Part shown: piece after piece, positions 17,903 to 27,198 of the stretch
Numbering within the stretch: the stretch's first letter is position 1
Layout of the letters: each line of letters opens with the position of its first letter
Origin: Cellulomonas humilata
Lineage (GTDB): Bacteria > Actinomycetota > Actinomycetes > Actinomycetales > Cellulomonadaceae
DNA: 64,000 nucleotides
Assembly (NCBI RefSeq): GCF_030814415.1
Contig: NZ_JAUSVB010000008.1
Span: 1 to 64,000, forward strand
Direction of reading: 5' to 3'
Made by a program: the position numbers and the translations under genes
The notes under the pieces: generated by a model
What the model saw: only the letters and a program-made list of their open reading frames with translations
The model's database searches: none
Told to the model about the DNA's origin: nothing

Positions 17903-19348
17903 TCAGATTCCCCGGCACAGCGGCAGTGCGGCCGCGGCGAAGGCCTGGGCCTGCTGGCCGAGCAACAGCCGCGTCTCGCATCCGGCCTGGATCGCGGCCT
18001 GCTCGACGGCGGCTCGAGCGGCGTCCAGTGCGTCGAGATCTGGGGCGGTCACGACGACGAAGCCGGCGTACCGCAGGTCTCCGTGGCCGGCGACGAGGTC
18101 GCGTTCACGCTGGGTGACGTCGGCCCACTCCTGGTCCGCGCCCGCGTCGCTCAGCTGCCCGATGCGCTCTCGGTGCGCGGCGTCGGTCTGGTACTCGACG
18201 CGGGCTTTGCGCACTGCGCGCATGGCCTCGGCCGTAGTGAGCGGCTGGGCGACGATCGACATGGTGCGGCGCACGCCGGCGGCCAGCAGCAGTGGGGACA
18301 GGAAGCCGGGGTGCACGTCGGCTCGCGGCCACTCGCTGATCCAGTAGACGACGTGGAGGCCGGCGTCGGTGCGCAGATGGTCCAGGTGCTCTTGGACGCC
18401 GATGGGGCCGGCTCCCGCCAGGTCACGTCCGGTCGAGCGTTCGTCCAGTCGAGCAGTCGGGTCGTAGGCGGACCGGAGCATGACAGCCAACTCGTCGGGA
18501 CCGGACCAGCCCTCGGGCGCGACCTCGGCAGCGCGCAGGGCGGCGGTCATCGTGCCGAGCTCGCGCCGGAGTACCGCGGCACCTCCGCGCACGCCGCCAC
18601 CCTCCGCACGGATGGCTCGTCGGGTGCGGCTCATGTCCAGGCTCACTGCCAGGTAGGTCTCGTGCCGCTCCGTGGTGGGGGCGGCGTCGGCCAGGAGCGA
18701 CTCGTACTGCTCGCCGGCCCACGAGTCGGGTCCGGTGCCGTGGGCGCCCCAATGTGCGCGCACTCCGGTGCCGGAGTCAGGCAGGGTCCGCTCGAGCACC
18801 TGGATCCGAGCGAGGCGGCCCGACGCGCACGCGGTGGCAAGGACTCGCCCCCACCCGGCGATTCGCCGGTCCTGGTCGGCGGGCGCCTGCAGTACGAACG
18901 ACGGGTGCCGCACTCGGGCGACCGCGGTGAGGGTGTGCCTGTACGGGTCGTGCACCATCGCCGCGCCGATCACTGGATCGACGTACACCCGGAGGCATGC
19001 CGCGTCACCGGGCAGCGCGAGCGTCCCGGCGGGTCGCGGACGGCTCACGCGCACGAGGTACTCGTCCTGGTGCAACGCTCGTCGTACGAGCCACTGCCCG
19101 TACACCGGCACCCACTCGACCGCTCGTCGGCCAGCGACTGACACGAACGCTGATGCCAGCGCGAGGCCCCAGGCCGGAGAGGTCATCGCCACCCCAGACA
19201 GCCCTGCCGTGTAGATCGCGGGCACGACGACGAGGAACGCGAATCCCACCGCAGCAAGCCGCGGCGCTGAGAGACCGAGGAGCACGCCGCGCGTCGATCG
19301 CCGGCCGAACCGCACGGTCCGCGACGTGGTGGCATCGGTCGCCGTCAT
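17903..19348 (-). CDS. SCO6880-family conjugation membrane protein
   Basis: 481 aa from ATG 19348 (ATGA overlap with the preceding stop). Two N-terminal membrane segments (PRLAAVGFAFLVVVPAIYT and PAWGLALASAFVSVAG) are followed by a long soluble part containing VEWVPVYGQW and DPVIGAAMVHDP. This is the SCO6880 family, always found beside VirB4 in actinobacterial type IV systems, and of the normal length. It probably anchors VirB4 at the membrane. Confidence 0.85.
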   Translation of the reverse strand: MTATDATTSRTVRFGRRSTRGVLLGLSAPRLAAVGFAFLVVVPAIYTAGLSGVAMTSPAWGLALASAFVSVAGRRAVEWVPVYGQWLVRRALHQDEYLVRVSRPRPAGTLALPGDAACLRVYVDPVIGAAMVHDPYRHTLTAVARVRHPSFVLQAPADQDRRIAGWGRVLATACASGRLARIQVLERTLPDSGTGVRAHWGAHGTGPDSWAGEQYESLLADAAPTTERHETYLAVSLDMSRTRRAIRAEGGGVRGGAAVLRRELGTMTAALRAAEVAPEGWSGPDELAVMLRSAYDPTARLDERSTGRDLAGAGPIGVQEHLDHLRTDAGLHVVYWISEWPRADVHPGFLSPLLLAAGVRRTMSIVAQPLTTAEAMRAVRKARVEYQTDAAHRERIGQLSDAGADQEWADVTQRERDLVAGHGDLRYAGFVVVTAPDLDALDAARAAVEQAAIQAGCETRLLLGQQAQAFAAAALPLCRGI

Positions 19349-20457
19349 GAGGACGGTCCCTTGCTCGCGGCCACCGGCGTCGCGGCGGCGGTTGGCGTAG
19401 GTGACTGCCAGCTCGCCCGGACCATTGGCGGCGGGGTGCTCGCGGGCCGAGCGGTGGCCGCACTCCCCGCCGAGACCTGCGCGGCGCCGCCGCCCGCACC
19501 GCCGACGACCGGAGCCACAGCGCGCATGACGGACTGCGCGTTGATCCGCGTCTGGTGGGCGGCGGCGAGCGTGGAGCCGTTCGTGGCGCGGTGCCACTCG
19601 GACGCCACGTGGGTTCCGGCGAAGTCGAGGACCTTGAAGCATGCCCACGGCGCAAGCGCGGCGAGGAGCAGAAGGATCGCGCCGGAGAGCAGCGCGCCGA
19701 TCCCCTGGGCGTTTCCGAGCATGCCGACCGCGACGACGAACACCACAACGATCGCGAGCTTCGACAGGATGAGCGCGAGGGTGACCTGGACCCAGCGACG
19801 CACCCAGCCCGAGGTCACGCGGGCCGTGCCTCCGGCGAGAGCGAGTGGCGCGACCACCACGGCGACGACGATCAGAGCTTGTCGGACCAGCAGAGTGCCG
19901 AGAGTCAGCACGGCGCCAAGGATGAAGAGCAAGCCGAACAGGATGGCGATCACGGCGCCCCCGCCGGACTGGGTGGCCATCGACGACAGGGCGGCAGCAT
20001 CGAACATCTGCCGAGCCGCTTGCTCGATCGACGTGCCCGCCAGGCCGGCGAGCGCGTCGCACAACCCGTCGACGGCGATCAGCAGCGACTGCACGACGGC
20101 ACCGACCACTGCGGTGCCCAGCACGGCCGCACCCGCACCCGTCACCGCTCGCAGCAGGCCGCCCGGCTCGCGACGAATCGCTGCACCGACCACCTGAACG
20201 ATGAAGAGCCCGACCACGACTACCAGCGCCGCGGCTGCCAGTGCGGCGGCGTTCTGCCGCACGTAGCTCGCGCTGAGGTCGACCGTGGTCGTCGTCGAGA
20301 TCGCGTCATAGGTCGCTGCCATCACCGACGCTGTGGCGTCAGCGAACCGCGTCGCGATCGCATCGAGGATCGTGTCGCTGGCCACGCCGGTGATCTGGCT
20401 GGCCGCACCGGTGGCGATGCACGCGGGGGACAGCGGCAGGAGGTCGCACATGTCCAT
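19345..20457 (-). CDS. TrbL/VirB6-like polytopic membrane protein of the mating channel
   Basis: 370 aa from ATG 20457 with GGAGG 6 nt upstream. At least six hydrophobic segments between residues ~60 and 290 (for example AAALAAAALVVVVGLFIVQV and LIVVAVVVAPLALAGG), then a Pro/Ser/Thr/Ala-rich soluble tail. This layout and position match the TrbL/VirB6 channel components of T4SS-type ICEs. It overlaps the SCO6880 gene by 4 bp. Confidence 0.8.
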   Translation of the reverse strand: MDMCDLLPLSPACIATGAASQITGVASDTILDAIATRFADATASVMAATYDAISTTTTVDLSASYVRQNAAALAAAALVVVVGLFIVQVVGAAIRREPGGLLRAVTGAGAAVLGTAVVGAVVQSLLIAVDGLCDALAGLAGTSIEQAARQMFDAAALSSMATQSGGGAVIAILFGLLFILGAVLTLGTLLVRQALIVVAVVVAPLALAGGTARVTSGWVRRWVQVTLALILSKLAIVVVFVVAVGMLGNAQGIGALLSGAILLLLAALAPWACFKVLDFAGTHVASEWHRATNGSTLAAAHQTRINAQSVMRAVAPVVGGAGGGAAQVSAGSAATARPASTPPPMVRASWQSPTPTAAATPVAASKGPSS

Positions 20458-20474
20458 GCTGTGCCTCCGCCCGC

Positions 20475-20783
20475 TCAGATGAGAGAGCCGGCGTTGGAGA
20501 AGAAGGTGATGATCGCGTTCGACGCGCCGATCAGCAGCGCAGCCCCGGCGGCAACGACCACGCCGGTCTTGCCGCGTCCGGCGAGGTGCGGGTTGCCCGA
20601 GTTTGAGCCGAATCCCCAGACCACTGCCGACGCGACCAGCGCCGCGACGCAGGCGACCAGGCTGAACGTGAGCATCGCCCCGACGATCGTGCGCAGCTGC
20701 TCGAGGCCCGGCAGGCCGCTGGTGTTGGACGTGATCCCTGGGTCGTCGAACGGCAACAGCGCGTGGAAGGCGGTGACCCACAT
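20475..20783 (-). CDS. Small pilin-like membrane protein (DUF6112-like)
   Basis: 102 aa from ATG 20783, with AGGAGG 4 nt upstream. Two hydrophobic helices (IVGAMLTFSLVACVAALVAS and GVVVAAGAALLIGASNAII) flank a short polar loop, as in VirB2-type pilins and in DUF6112 proteins that open actinobacterial transfer operons. First gene of the minus-strand operon that runs to 10740. Confidence 0.7.
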   Translation of the reverse strand: MWVTAFHALLPFDDPGITSNTSGLPGLEQLRTIVGAMLTFSLVACVAALVASAVVWGFGSNSGNPHLAGRGKTGVVVAAGAALLIGASNAIITFFSNAGSLI

Positions 20784-21252
20784 GGCTCCTCCTGGACTCG
20801 GGCGGACAACGGCCGTGTGGCCATGTCCGGCGAGGGGAGGGCACGGCGCGCGCACTTGATCGGCCGACTACGAGGACTTGCCAACCGCGATACGTGCGCG
20901 TCAGTACCGAGACCTGCGCGGGCTCGTCGTGCTCACCTCGGGCCGATCCCTCCAGGTGCGGTCCACGTCGCCGCACCTTGGACGGCAGCCCACTCTCTGA
21001 TCTCGACCACGCTGGACCCTCGGCACCGGTAGGGGTCGCGCGCGCCTTAGTCCGAAGTCTCGGGCGTCGTGCTCGTCCCGTCGGGCGACCTCCACCTTCC
21101 TGGCGTGTGGAGCTTGCCCACCCGCCCCTTGATCCTCACGGCGCCAGGATGAACGTCGAGGCGGCCGGTTTCGCGAAGTCCGCCCGATACGCTCGACTGG
21201 TCGGCAGTGCCCGAGAACGACAGCCCAATGGTCGACACGTCCGCCACAGGGG
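20784..21252. other. Intergenic region upstream of the transfer operon
   Basis: 469 bp without a convincing gene. It should contain the promoter of the pilin-to-Xis operon (minus strand) and that of the gene at 21253. I could not pick out a reliable promoter or operator. Confidence 0.5.
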
Positions 21253-22104
21253 GTGGCTAAGTTGCCTGAGAAGCGTGACGAAACAAGCGATAGATCGCAT
21301 GGCCGCAGCACGGCCATAAGCCGATCTTTGGCCGGCGTGGCGCTCGTCGCGCTAACCGCTTTTGCCGGTCTAGTAGTGCTGTGGATGAACGCCGAAGGGC
21401 TTGAGGCAAGCGCGCTTTGGATGGAAGTTGCGAAGGCGCTAATAACGATCATCGGCGTGGCGTTCATCGGCGGGATCGTCAAACTACTTATGGAGCAACA
21501 CGTGCGGGAGCGCGAGGAGCATTTGGATCAGATCGCTCGACGGCAGAGAGATCAGCAGGGGGAGCATGCTTTCGTGCACGAGGCGATCGCAGAACTTGAA
21601 GATATCCGGAGCAGATTAGAGAACGCTCGAATTCTGATTGAAGCGCACCGATCAGCGACCTCGTATCGGGATCGTATGCAAGACGTGATCCTATCCAGAG
21701 TTCGCTTGAATGCCTTGGGTCTACGCTTTGCCGCGCGATGGGGCGACGCGGCGAAGCCGTACCTCCAGCAGCTGCACGCAGCAGACGAGTACTTGGCCGG
21801 GTTGATTTGGGAGTACCGCGATCGGTACCGAGACGTCGCTAATGCGCAGCGGCTTGACGAAGCGCTTGCTGACGAAACGTTCAAGGCGTACGCCCGTTCC
21901 TTCGCGACCTGGCCGCCGCCGCCATCCTACCCAGCGCCACCACCGAATCTGAACTTGCTCGCATGGCAATTGTTAGGTTCAGAAGATCAGCTGCCCCGAC
22001 TGCATGACTATCGAAGCGCCGGGAGGCAGTATCTCGATTCGATTCCCGCGATGTGCGGGAAACTTGCTAGCTCGTTGCGTTCGAGGCTGAACGCAGATGC
22101 GTAA
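21253..22104 (+). CDS. Two-TM membrane protein with coiled coil, unknown function
   Basis: 283 aa. GTG 21253 is used; TTG 21262 is an alternative and neither has a strong ribosome site. Two N-terminal membrane helices (GVALVALTAFAGLVVLW and ALITIIGVAFIGGIVKLLM) lead into a charged coiled coil (EREEHLDQIARRQRDQQ) and a helical cytoplasmic domain. Codon use and base composition are clearly more AT-rich than the transfer genes around it, and it runs against them. It therefore looks like inserted cargo. Two-TM plus soluble domain is a common effector layout, but no function can be assigned. Confidence 0.7.
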   Translation: MAKLPEKRDETSDRSHGRSTAISRSLAGVALVALTAFAGLVVLWMNAEGLEASALWMEVAKALITIIGVAFIGGIVKLLMEQHVREREEHLDQIARRQRDQQGEHAFVHEAIAELEDIRSRLENARILIEAHRSATSYRDRMQDVILSRVRLNALGLRFAARWGDAAKPYLQQLHAADEYLAGLIWEYRDRYRDVANAQRLDEALADETFKAYARSFATWPPPPSYPAPPPNLNLLAWQLLGSEDQLPRLHDYRSAGRQYLDSIPAMCGKLASSLRSRLNADA

Positions 22105-22526
22105 CTAACGCGAGATCAAGGAGGGCTCTGCGCAGTCAGACCAGTGGCCGTCAGACCCCTAAAGCAGGCCGCGGCGTCCTGCGAGCCCTCCAGGCGTCGC
22201 TGCGACCGCACCTCGCACCAAAGAAGAAGGCGGCCAACTCCCGCCCAAGGTTCACGCTCTCCGTCGCACCGCCTGGCCAGGTCGTCCTCGGCACTCGGAC
22301 CCGGAAATCTGAGCGATATATCCGGATGGCGGTGGTCTCGTGGACGAGATGGCGCTACTCGTGAGGCAGTTGGCAGCGGACGAAGAACCGCTGGTCCGAG
22401 GGCATCTGGTCGAACTCTTTCACGGTGGTGCGCCGCGTTTCGGTACCGGTGCAGGATCTTGCAGCACTCCGCGTGCACTAGCTCGAGGCAGAGTCCTTGG
22501 TTCCCTAAGACGTAGGCGACGAGGCC
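22105..22526. other. Gap between cargo gene and NlpC/P60 gene
   Basis: 422 bp with several overlapping weak frames on both strands and none convincing. Composition shifts back to GC-rich here, so it may hold the junction where the cargo gene was inserted. Confidence 0.4.
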
Positions 22527-23528
22527 CTACGAAGAGGCGGCGAGGCGGAGTCCCCCGATGAACTTCGGCGCCCAGTACGGATTGCTCGACAGTGCCTCGA
22601 CGATCTTCACAACGTCGCCCGTCTGGGGCGCCTCTACCATTGCATCTCCGCCGAGCGACAGCGCCACGTGGAAGATCGTCGAAGGGTCGTGGAGGTCGGA
22701 CGCGAAAAAAAGCAGATCGCCCGCCTGGATCTGCGCCATCGCCGTGACCCGCACGCCCGGGGCGTTCCACTGGTCGCGCGAAACGCGGGGGAGGAGGACG
22801 CCGGCCTGAGCCCAGGCGTACCGGGTCAGACCTGAGCAATCGAAGCCGACCGTGCCGGCGCCGCTGCCGAAGCCGAGGCTCGGTCCGTCGAGACTGCCGC
22901 CTCCCCAGGCGTACGGAGCGCCGAGCCAGCGCATGGCTGCCGTGATCGCAACTGCGGACGACGGGCTGACTTCCGGGCAACCACCTCCGGCCGCCGAGTC
23001 GCTCGCGATCGCCGATAGCCATTGCCTCGCAGGTACCTCCCACCGGGCGTAGGCATCCGGAAAGCCCGAGCGCTGCACCGCCTGGGCGGCGTCGTTTAGC
23101 TGCATTGTTTCCCAGGCCGGCACGTCCATCAGTCCCCGGTTCGGGGTCGGCGACGCCGGGCCGCCGTAGAACGCGGCCGCTGCGTACGCGGGATCGCGCA
23201 CCTGCTCTGGCGTGCCCCACCCCATCGAGGGCCGTTGCTGAAACAGCCCGAGAGAGTCGCGGTCTCCGTAGTCGAGATTGCGCAGTCCGGACTCTTGGCG
23301 CGCTGTCATGAGTGCGACAAGTAGGCCGCGAGTGGGTATTCCGAGCTGCTGGCCGACGGCGACGATGACGCGCGCGGAGGCCGATTGCTCGACGTCGAGC
23401 TCGTCAACCGGGCCGGTGGCGGTCGCCATGCAGGACGTCGCGTCGTTCCCAGCGACGGCGATCAGTCCGCCCACGATCGCGGCGAGCGCGAGCGCCAGGG
23501 AGAGCAGGAAGGCGACGACCCGGAGCAT
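22527..23528 (-). CDS. Bifunctional peptidoglycan hydrolase (lysozyme-like + NlpC/P60) for conjugation
   Basis: 333 aa from ATG 23528, overlapping the preceding TGA by one base. An N-terminal membrane anchor or signal (VVAFLLSLALALAAIVGGLIA) is followed by a transglycosylase-like domain (TARQESGLRNL, probable Glu79; LGLFQQRPSMGWG) and an NlpC/P60 domain with Cys231 (FDCSGLTRYAW) and His287 (FHVALS). This VirB1-like pair of activities opens the wall for the type IV channel and is found in most actinobacterial conjugative elements. Confidence 0.88.
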   Translation of the reverse strand: MLRVVAFLLSLALALAAIVGGLIAVAGNDATSCMATATGPVDELDVEQSASARVIVAVGQQLGIPTRGLLVALMTARQESGLRNLDYGDRDSLGLFQQRPSMGWGTPEQVRDPAYAAAAFYGGPASPTPNRGLMDVPAWETMQLNDAAQAVQRSGFPDAYARWEVPARQWLSAIASDSAAGGGCPEVSPSSAVAITAAMRWLGAPYAWGGGSLDGPSLGFGSGAGTVGFDCSGLTRYAWAQAGVLLPRVSRDQWNAPGVRVTAMAQIQAGDLLFFASDLHDPSTIFHVALSLGGDAMVEAPQTGDVVKIVEALSSNPYWAPKFIGGLRLAASS

Positions 23529-24181
23529 CAAGGCACCACGGTGGCGCCGAGGAGAACGAGCCAGCAGCGGTCAACACCCGCACCGCTCGCTGGGCAGCGC
23601 ATGCCAATGGTGATCGTCCGCTCACGCGACGATTCCCGCTGCTGGCCGTCCTCCGAATAGTGCGTGGTTTGGACGCCGGTGACGTTCCGCATCGACCAGC
23701 CCGGCTCGGCCTGGCCCGCGATCACCACCTGCTGCCAGGAGCCGGGCTCCCAGGTCTGCGAGACGACGAACACCGAGCGCTGGGCGTTCTCGCGCATCCG
23801 CTCCCACTCGTCGTCGGCCGGGATGCGATCGTCGACCAGCCGCTGGAGATCGGCCAGCCCGGTCTCCGTGAGGTTGGGGTCCGCTTCGGCCAGGAGTGAC
23901 GTTCGGTAGGCAGCGGCGTCGACGCTGCGGGTGTCCATCCCGAAGACGAGTGACGCGACCGCCGACGCGTACAGCGCTGGCTCATCGGTGACGACGACAT
24001 TGCCGGCCAGAGCCGGCTCGGGAGCCGCGGCGACCGAAGGGGCAACCCTCGTCGGCGAGGGCGCAAGCCGAACGGATGGAGTCGCCGTCGAAGGACCGCC
24101 GGGCCGCCATGGCGAGGCAGCGAGAAAGACAGCGGCGACGAGGGCGACGATCAGCCCGCTAACCAGCACGACTCGCCTCAC
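23528..24181 (-). CDS. Probable conjugation protein, VirB8-like layout
   Basis: 217 aa from GTG 24181, preceded by GAGGAGG. A short N-terminus, one membrane segment (VVLVSGLIVALVAAVFLAA), a Pro/Ser/Ala linker and a C-terminal extracytoplasmic domain of ~150 residues (VFVVSQTWEPGSWQQVVI). The size and topology fit VirB8/TcpC-type subunits, but I see no family motif. It is coupled to the NlpC/P60 gene downstream. Confidence 0.65.
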   Translation of the reverse strand: MRRVVLVSGLIVALVAAVFLAASPWRPGGPSTATPSVRLAPSPTRVAPSVAAAPEPALAGNVVVTDEPALYASAVASLVFGMDTRSVDAAAYRTSLLAEADPNLTETGLADLQRLVDDRIPADDEWERMRENAQRSVFVVSQTWEPGSWQQVVIAGQAEPGWSMRNVTGVQTTHYSEDGQQRESSRERTITIGMRCPASGAGVDRCWLVLLGATVVP

Positions 24182-24252
24182 GACTGCCTCCTCGACCCGA
24201 TGGCACGACACGGCATGCGGCGGAGAGCACCGCGTGCGCGCACTACCAGGCA

Positions 24253-25143
24253 TCAGGCTGCGTCGTGTCGCTGACCCGCACGCGAGGACCCATGGGCACG
24301 GAGCAGCGCGATCCGCGCAGCTGCGCCCGTGACGTCCTCCGGGCGCGCACCCGGGTTGCGATGGAGGGCGAGCAGCATTGAGTGGTCGGCCCGATTGCCC
24401 CGGCGAGGGCCGATGAGCAGAGCGGCGAGAGCGGCAAGCTCGTCGGCATCCAGCTCGAGCACGTCGCAGAGGTAGACGTCGCGCCGGAGGTTGGTCTCCT
24501 CATAAGAGCGCCGTGCGTCCGCCATTACGTCGAGCGCTCGCCCGACGGCATCTGTCCAGAAATCGACCCGCGCGGCGTCGGAACCGGCCAGGATCCTGAC
24601 GAGGGTCGCAACGGCCGGCGACGGCTCGTCCGGCACTGACCCGAGGCGTGACCCGTCGAGCTGACCGAGCGAGCACGCTCGGTCGAGCTCGTCATCCTCG
24701 AGCCGTTGCACGCCATTGGGCCACTCGCGGCGAGCTCGTCGGACCGCCTGCTGGCTCAGGAGGCTGGCCGCCGCTGTTTCCACCACCAGCGCGTTCTGCA
24801 CCGCTGTCCACAGATATGCCCACGGGGCGTCGGCTGCGGCGACCTGAGCGGAGAACCTGTCGAGCGTGATCCATGCCATCGAGAGCACCTCTCCGGGAGG
24901 TACCGGCCCGCAGCCGGTAGACCTGCCGCGAAGGACGGCGCGACCCCACGCGGTCATCCGCCGCGAGAGAGCGGCCAGGACCGATCTGCCCGCCGGGCAA
25001 TCCCAGCCCTGCGTCATGACGAGGGCGAGCGCCGCACGCAGGCCGTCGTTGGTGTCGGCGTCGGCCAGTTCGGCTACGCGGTCGAGGCGGGTTCCTGCCG
25101 AGTTGGACGGGACGGTGTCGGGGTGTGTCGGTTCGCATCGCAT
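24253..25143 (-). CDS. Hypothetical helical protein, weakly sigma-like
   Basis: About 296 aa from ATG 25143; the start is uncertain (ATG 25152 also fits) and no clear ribosome site is seen. The segment APWAYLWTAVQNALVVETAA resembles region 2 of sigma factors (xxYLWxVxRNLxxD), so a regulatory role is possible but unproven. The rest is helical. It opens the minus-strand run that continues into the VirB8-like and hydrolase genes and is divergent from the XRE gene. Confidence 0.6.
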   Translation of the reverse strand: MRCEPTHPDTVPSNSAGTRLDRVAELADADTNDGLRAALALVMTQGWDCPAGRSVLAALSRRMTAWGRAVLRGRSTGCGPVPPGEVLSMAWITLDRFSAQVAAADAPWAYLWTAVQNALVVETAAASLLSQQAVRRARREWPNGVQRLEDDELDRACSLGQLDGSRLGSVPDEPSPAVATLVRILAGSDAARVDFWTDAVGRALDVMADARRSYEETNLRRDVYLCDVLELDADELAALAALLIGPRRGNRADHSMLLALHRNPGARPEDVTGAAARIALLRAHGSSRAGQRHDAA

Positions 25144-25398
25144 GGAACGCATCGGACCGCCGGAGGCGGGGACGGCGTCACCGCGCGGCAGGACGCTTCA
25201 GGACGTCCGGGACGGCGGTGGGACGCGGCACAGGTCCGGCGAGACGTTCGCCTTGCAGGTCGGCTTCGCGCTCACGAACCGCCCTGCCTCGCGTGTTGCG
25301 CGTCGATCCGCACACCTATGTGTGGGGCGCAGCTTCCCCTCGTGGGACGCGCAGCGGCGTCGCAGCAGATCCGGATGTGGACAGCAAGGGGTGCGACC

Positions 25399-26133
25399 AT
25401 GACGATCCGCGCGCGCAACACCAAGCTCGAGGGCGCGATGCACGGCCGCGGCCTTAGCCCTGCCCGCCTCGCCGAGGTGGTCGGTGTGGATCTCAAGACC
25501 GTCGAGCGCTGGGTGTTCATCGGCCGAGTTCCGCGCGTCGACAACCAGTGGGCGGTAGCGCAGGCACTCGGCGTCGAGCCGAGCTACTTCTGGGCTGCAT
25601 CCAGTGACTCGAGCTCGGGGCCGTCGGCCAGCATCACCCTCTACCCGCATCGGGGAGCCGTTCCTGCCGACCTCTGGCAAGGGCTCGTCCGTCGTGCGAC
25701 GGCGAGCGTGCGGGTGCTGGTGTACGCAGGCTTGCCGTTCTTCGAGAACGACCCTGGCATCATCGCCCGGCTGCGCGAGCGGGCCGACGAGGGGATCGCG
25801 GTCCGGTTGGCGTTCGGTGACCCGGACTGCCCCGCCGTGCTGCTGCGGGGCCAGGAGGAGGGCATCGACATGGCGGCTCGAGTACGCAACGCGCTGCACC
25901 TCGTCGAGCCGCTGGCCGATCACCCCGGCGTCGAGGTGCGCTTGCACGACACGACGCTGTACGCATCGCAATACCTCGCCGGCGACGAAGGGCTTATCAA
26001 CCACCACATCCTCGGCGTGCCAGCGGCCCGCAGCGTGTGGATGCACCTCCGGCGGACCCCTGACGGGTTCAGGCTCGACGACTACGGTGACTGCTTCGAG
26101 AAGGTGTGGGCCGGCGCCCATGCCTACCGTTGA
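25399..26133 (+). CDS. XRE-type regulator with C-terminal effector-sensing (DUF5919-like) domain
   Basis: 244 aa from ATG 25399. Residues ~10-60 are a Cro/CI HTH (GLSPARLAEVVGVDLKTVERW). After a Ser-rich linker, residues ~75-240 form a domain with LYPHRGAVPADLW, VRVLVYAGLPFF, IAVRLAFGDPDCPAV and INHHILGVPAARS. This layout is common for regulators paired with Nudix genes in actinobacterial ICEs. The Nudix gene follows 13 nt later, so a sensed nucleotide ligand is an attractive inference. Confidence 0.8.
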   Translation: MTIRARNTKLEGAMHGRGLSPARLAEVVGVDLKTVERWVFIGRVPRVDNQWAVAQALGVEPSYFWAASSDSSSGPSASITLYPHRGAVPADLWQGLVRRATASVRVLVYAGLPFFENDPGIIARLRERADEGIAVRLAFGDPDCPAVLLRGQEEGIDMAARVRNALHLVEPLADHPGVEVRLHDTTLYASQYLAGDEGLINHHILGVPAARSVWMHLRRTPDGFRLDDYGDCFEKVWAGAHAYR

Positions 26134-26146
26134 GGCGGAGGCGACC

Positions 26147-26617
26147 ATGGCCCGCACCGACTACTACGACGATCCCGACGCTCCCGAGCCGAACAGCATC
26201 GTGCCGGCCGCCGTCGCCTGCATCACCGACGACGAAGGCCGGCTACTGCTTGAGCACCGCGTCGACAACGACCTCTGGGCACTGCCCGGCGGCACACACG
26301 AGTTCGGCGAGAGCATCGTCCAGACGATCGTCCGAGAGGTTCGCGAGGAGACCGGACTCGACGTCGAGGTGGCGGGGCTAGTTGGGATCTACACCGATCC
26401 ACGCGCCCTCATCGCCTACTCCGACGGGGAGGTGCGACAGCAGTTCACTTTGTCCTTCCGATGCCGCGTGCTGGGCGGGTCGCTCGAGAAGGACTCCGAG
26501 AGCCACGAGCTGCGCTGGGTCGAGCGCGAGGCGCTGGACGGCCTGACGATCCACCCGTCGATGCGGCTTCGCATCGACCACTTCCTCGACGAGCAGGAGT
26601 CGCCTTACCTGGGCTGA
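26147..26617 (+). CDS. Nudix hydrolase
   Basis: 156 aa from ATG 26147 (GGAGG 6 nt upstream). A complete Nudix box GX5EX7REUXEEXGU is seen: GTHEFGE, then REVREETGL. Nudix enzymes hydrolyse nucleoside diphosphates linked to another group. In Streptomyces AICEs such as pSAM2 a Nudix protein (Pif) and regulators control transfer and replication. The 3' end overlaps the convergent HD gene by 13 bp. Confidence 0.88.
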   Translation: MARTDYYDDPDAPEPNSIVPAAVACITDDEGRLLLEHRVDNDLWALPGGTHEFGESIVQTIVREVREETGLDVEVAGLVGIYTDPRALIAYSDGEVRQQFTLSFRCRVLGGSLEKDSESHELRWVEREALDGLTIHPSMRLRIDHFLDEQESPYLG

Positions 26618-27162
26618 GCTTCGGCGAACGCCGCCTCCACGCGGCGAACTGTCGCGACGAGCTCTGAGGCGGCCTGGTCGATCGAGCGATGCACGACGTC
26701 GGTGGGCGGGTACCGGCGCAGTATCTCTGCGATGCGCTCCTCGACTGTGACCGGTTCACCGTCGGGGCCAGTCGTAAGGTCGGCGTAAGTCAAGACGTCG
26801 GCAGTCAACGAGTACTCGGCCGGGAATTCCTCGGCGAGCACGTCGGCCAGGCCACGCGCCTCTGCCTCAACCCAGGCATGCGTGTGATTGGCGACGAGCC
26901 GACAAAGCCGACCGTTGGCGCGGACGCCGCGAAGGTAGCGAGCGCCGTCCAGACCGTGAAGCCCGGTGTGTGCAAGTGCGGGTGCGTACCCGATGTCGTG
27001 CAGCCAGGCGGCAGCGACGACCAGCGGGCTCACGTCGAGCATGTCGCTGGCTGCCTCCGCCGCTCGCGCGACGCCACGCACGTGCTCCTGGCGCAGCCCC
27101 GAGGGCGCCAAGAGACGCATCATTTCTGCTCGCGCCTCCTGGAGGTCAACGAGAGTCCCCAT
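26605..27162 (-). CDS. HD-domain phosphohydrolase
   Basis: 185 aa from ATG 27162. The HD motif is AAAWLHDIGYAP with an upstream histidine (EHVRGV) and a later one (LVANHTHAW), enough to bind metal. HD enzymes of this small type hydrolyse nucleotides or nucleotide-like signals. It ends inside the last codons of the convergent Nudix gene, and a trio of XRE, Nudix and HD genes is usual in actinobacterial ICEs. Confidence 0.85.
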   Translation of the reverse strand: MGTLVDLQEARAEMMRLLAPSGLRQEHVRGVARAAEAASDMLDVSPLVVAAAWLHDIGYAPALAHTGLHGLDGARYLRGVRANGRLCRLVANHTHAWVEAEARGLADVLAEEFPAEYSLTADVLTYADLTTGPDGEPVTVEERIAEILRRYPPTDVVHRSIDQAASELVATVRRVEAAFAEAQPR

Positions 27163-27198
27163 GCGCCCAACGTAGGCCCTGCAGCCTGTAGGTGACTT

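Noticed and set aside
20901..21482. Minus-strand 193-codon frame before the two-TM gene
   Set aside because: Overlaps the start of the plus-strand gene, lacks a ribosome site and has no recognisable sequence.
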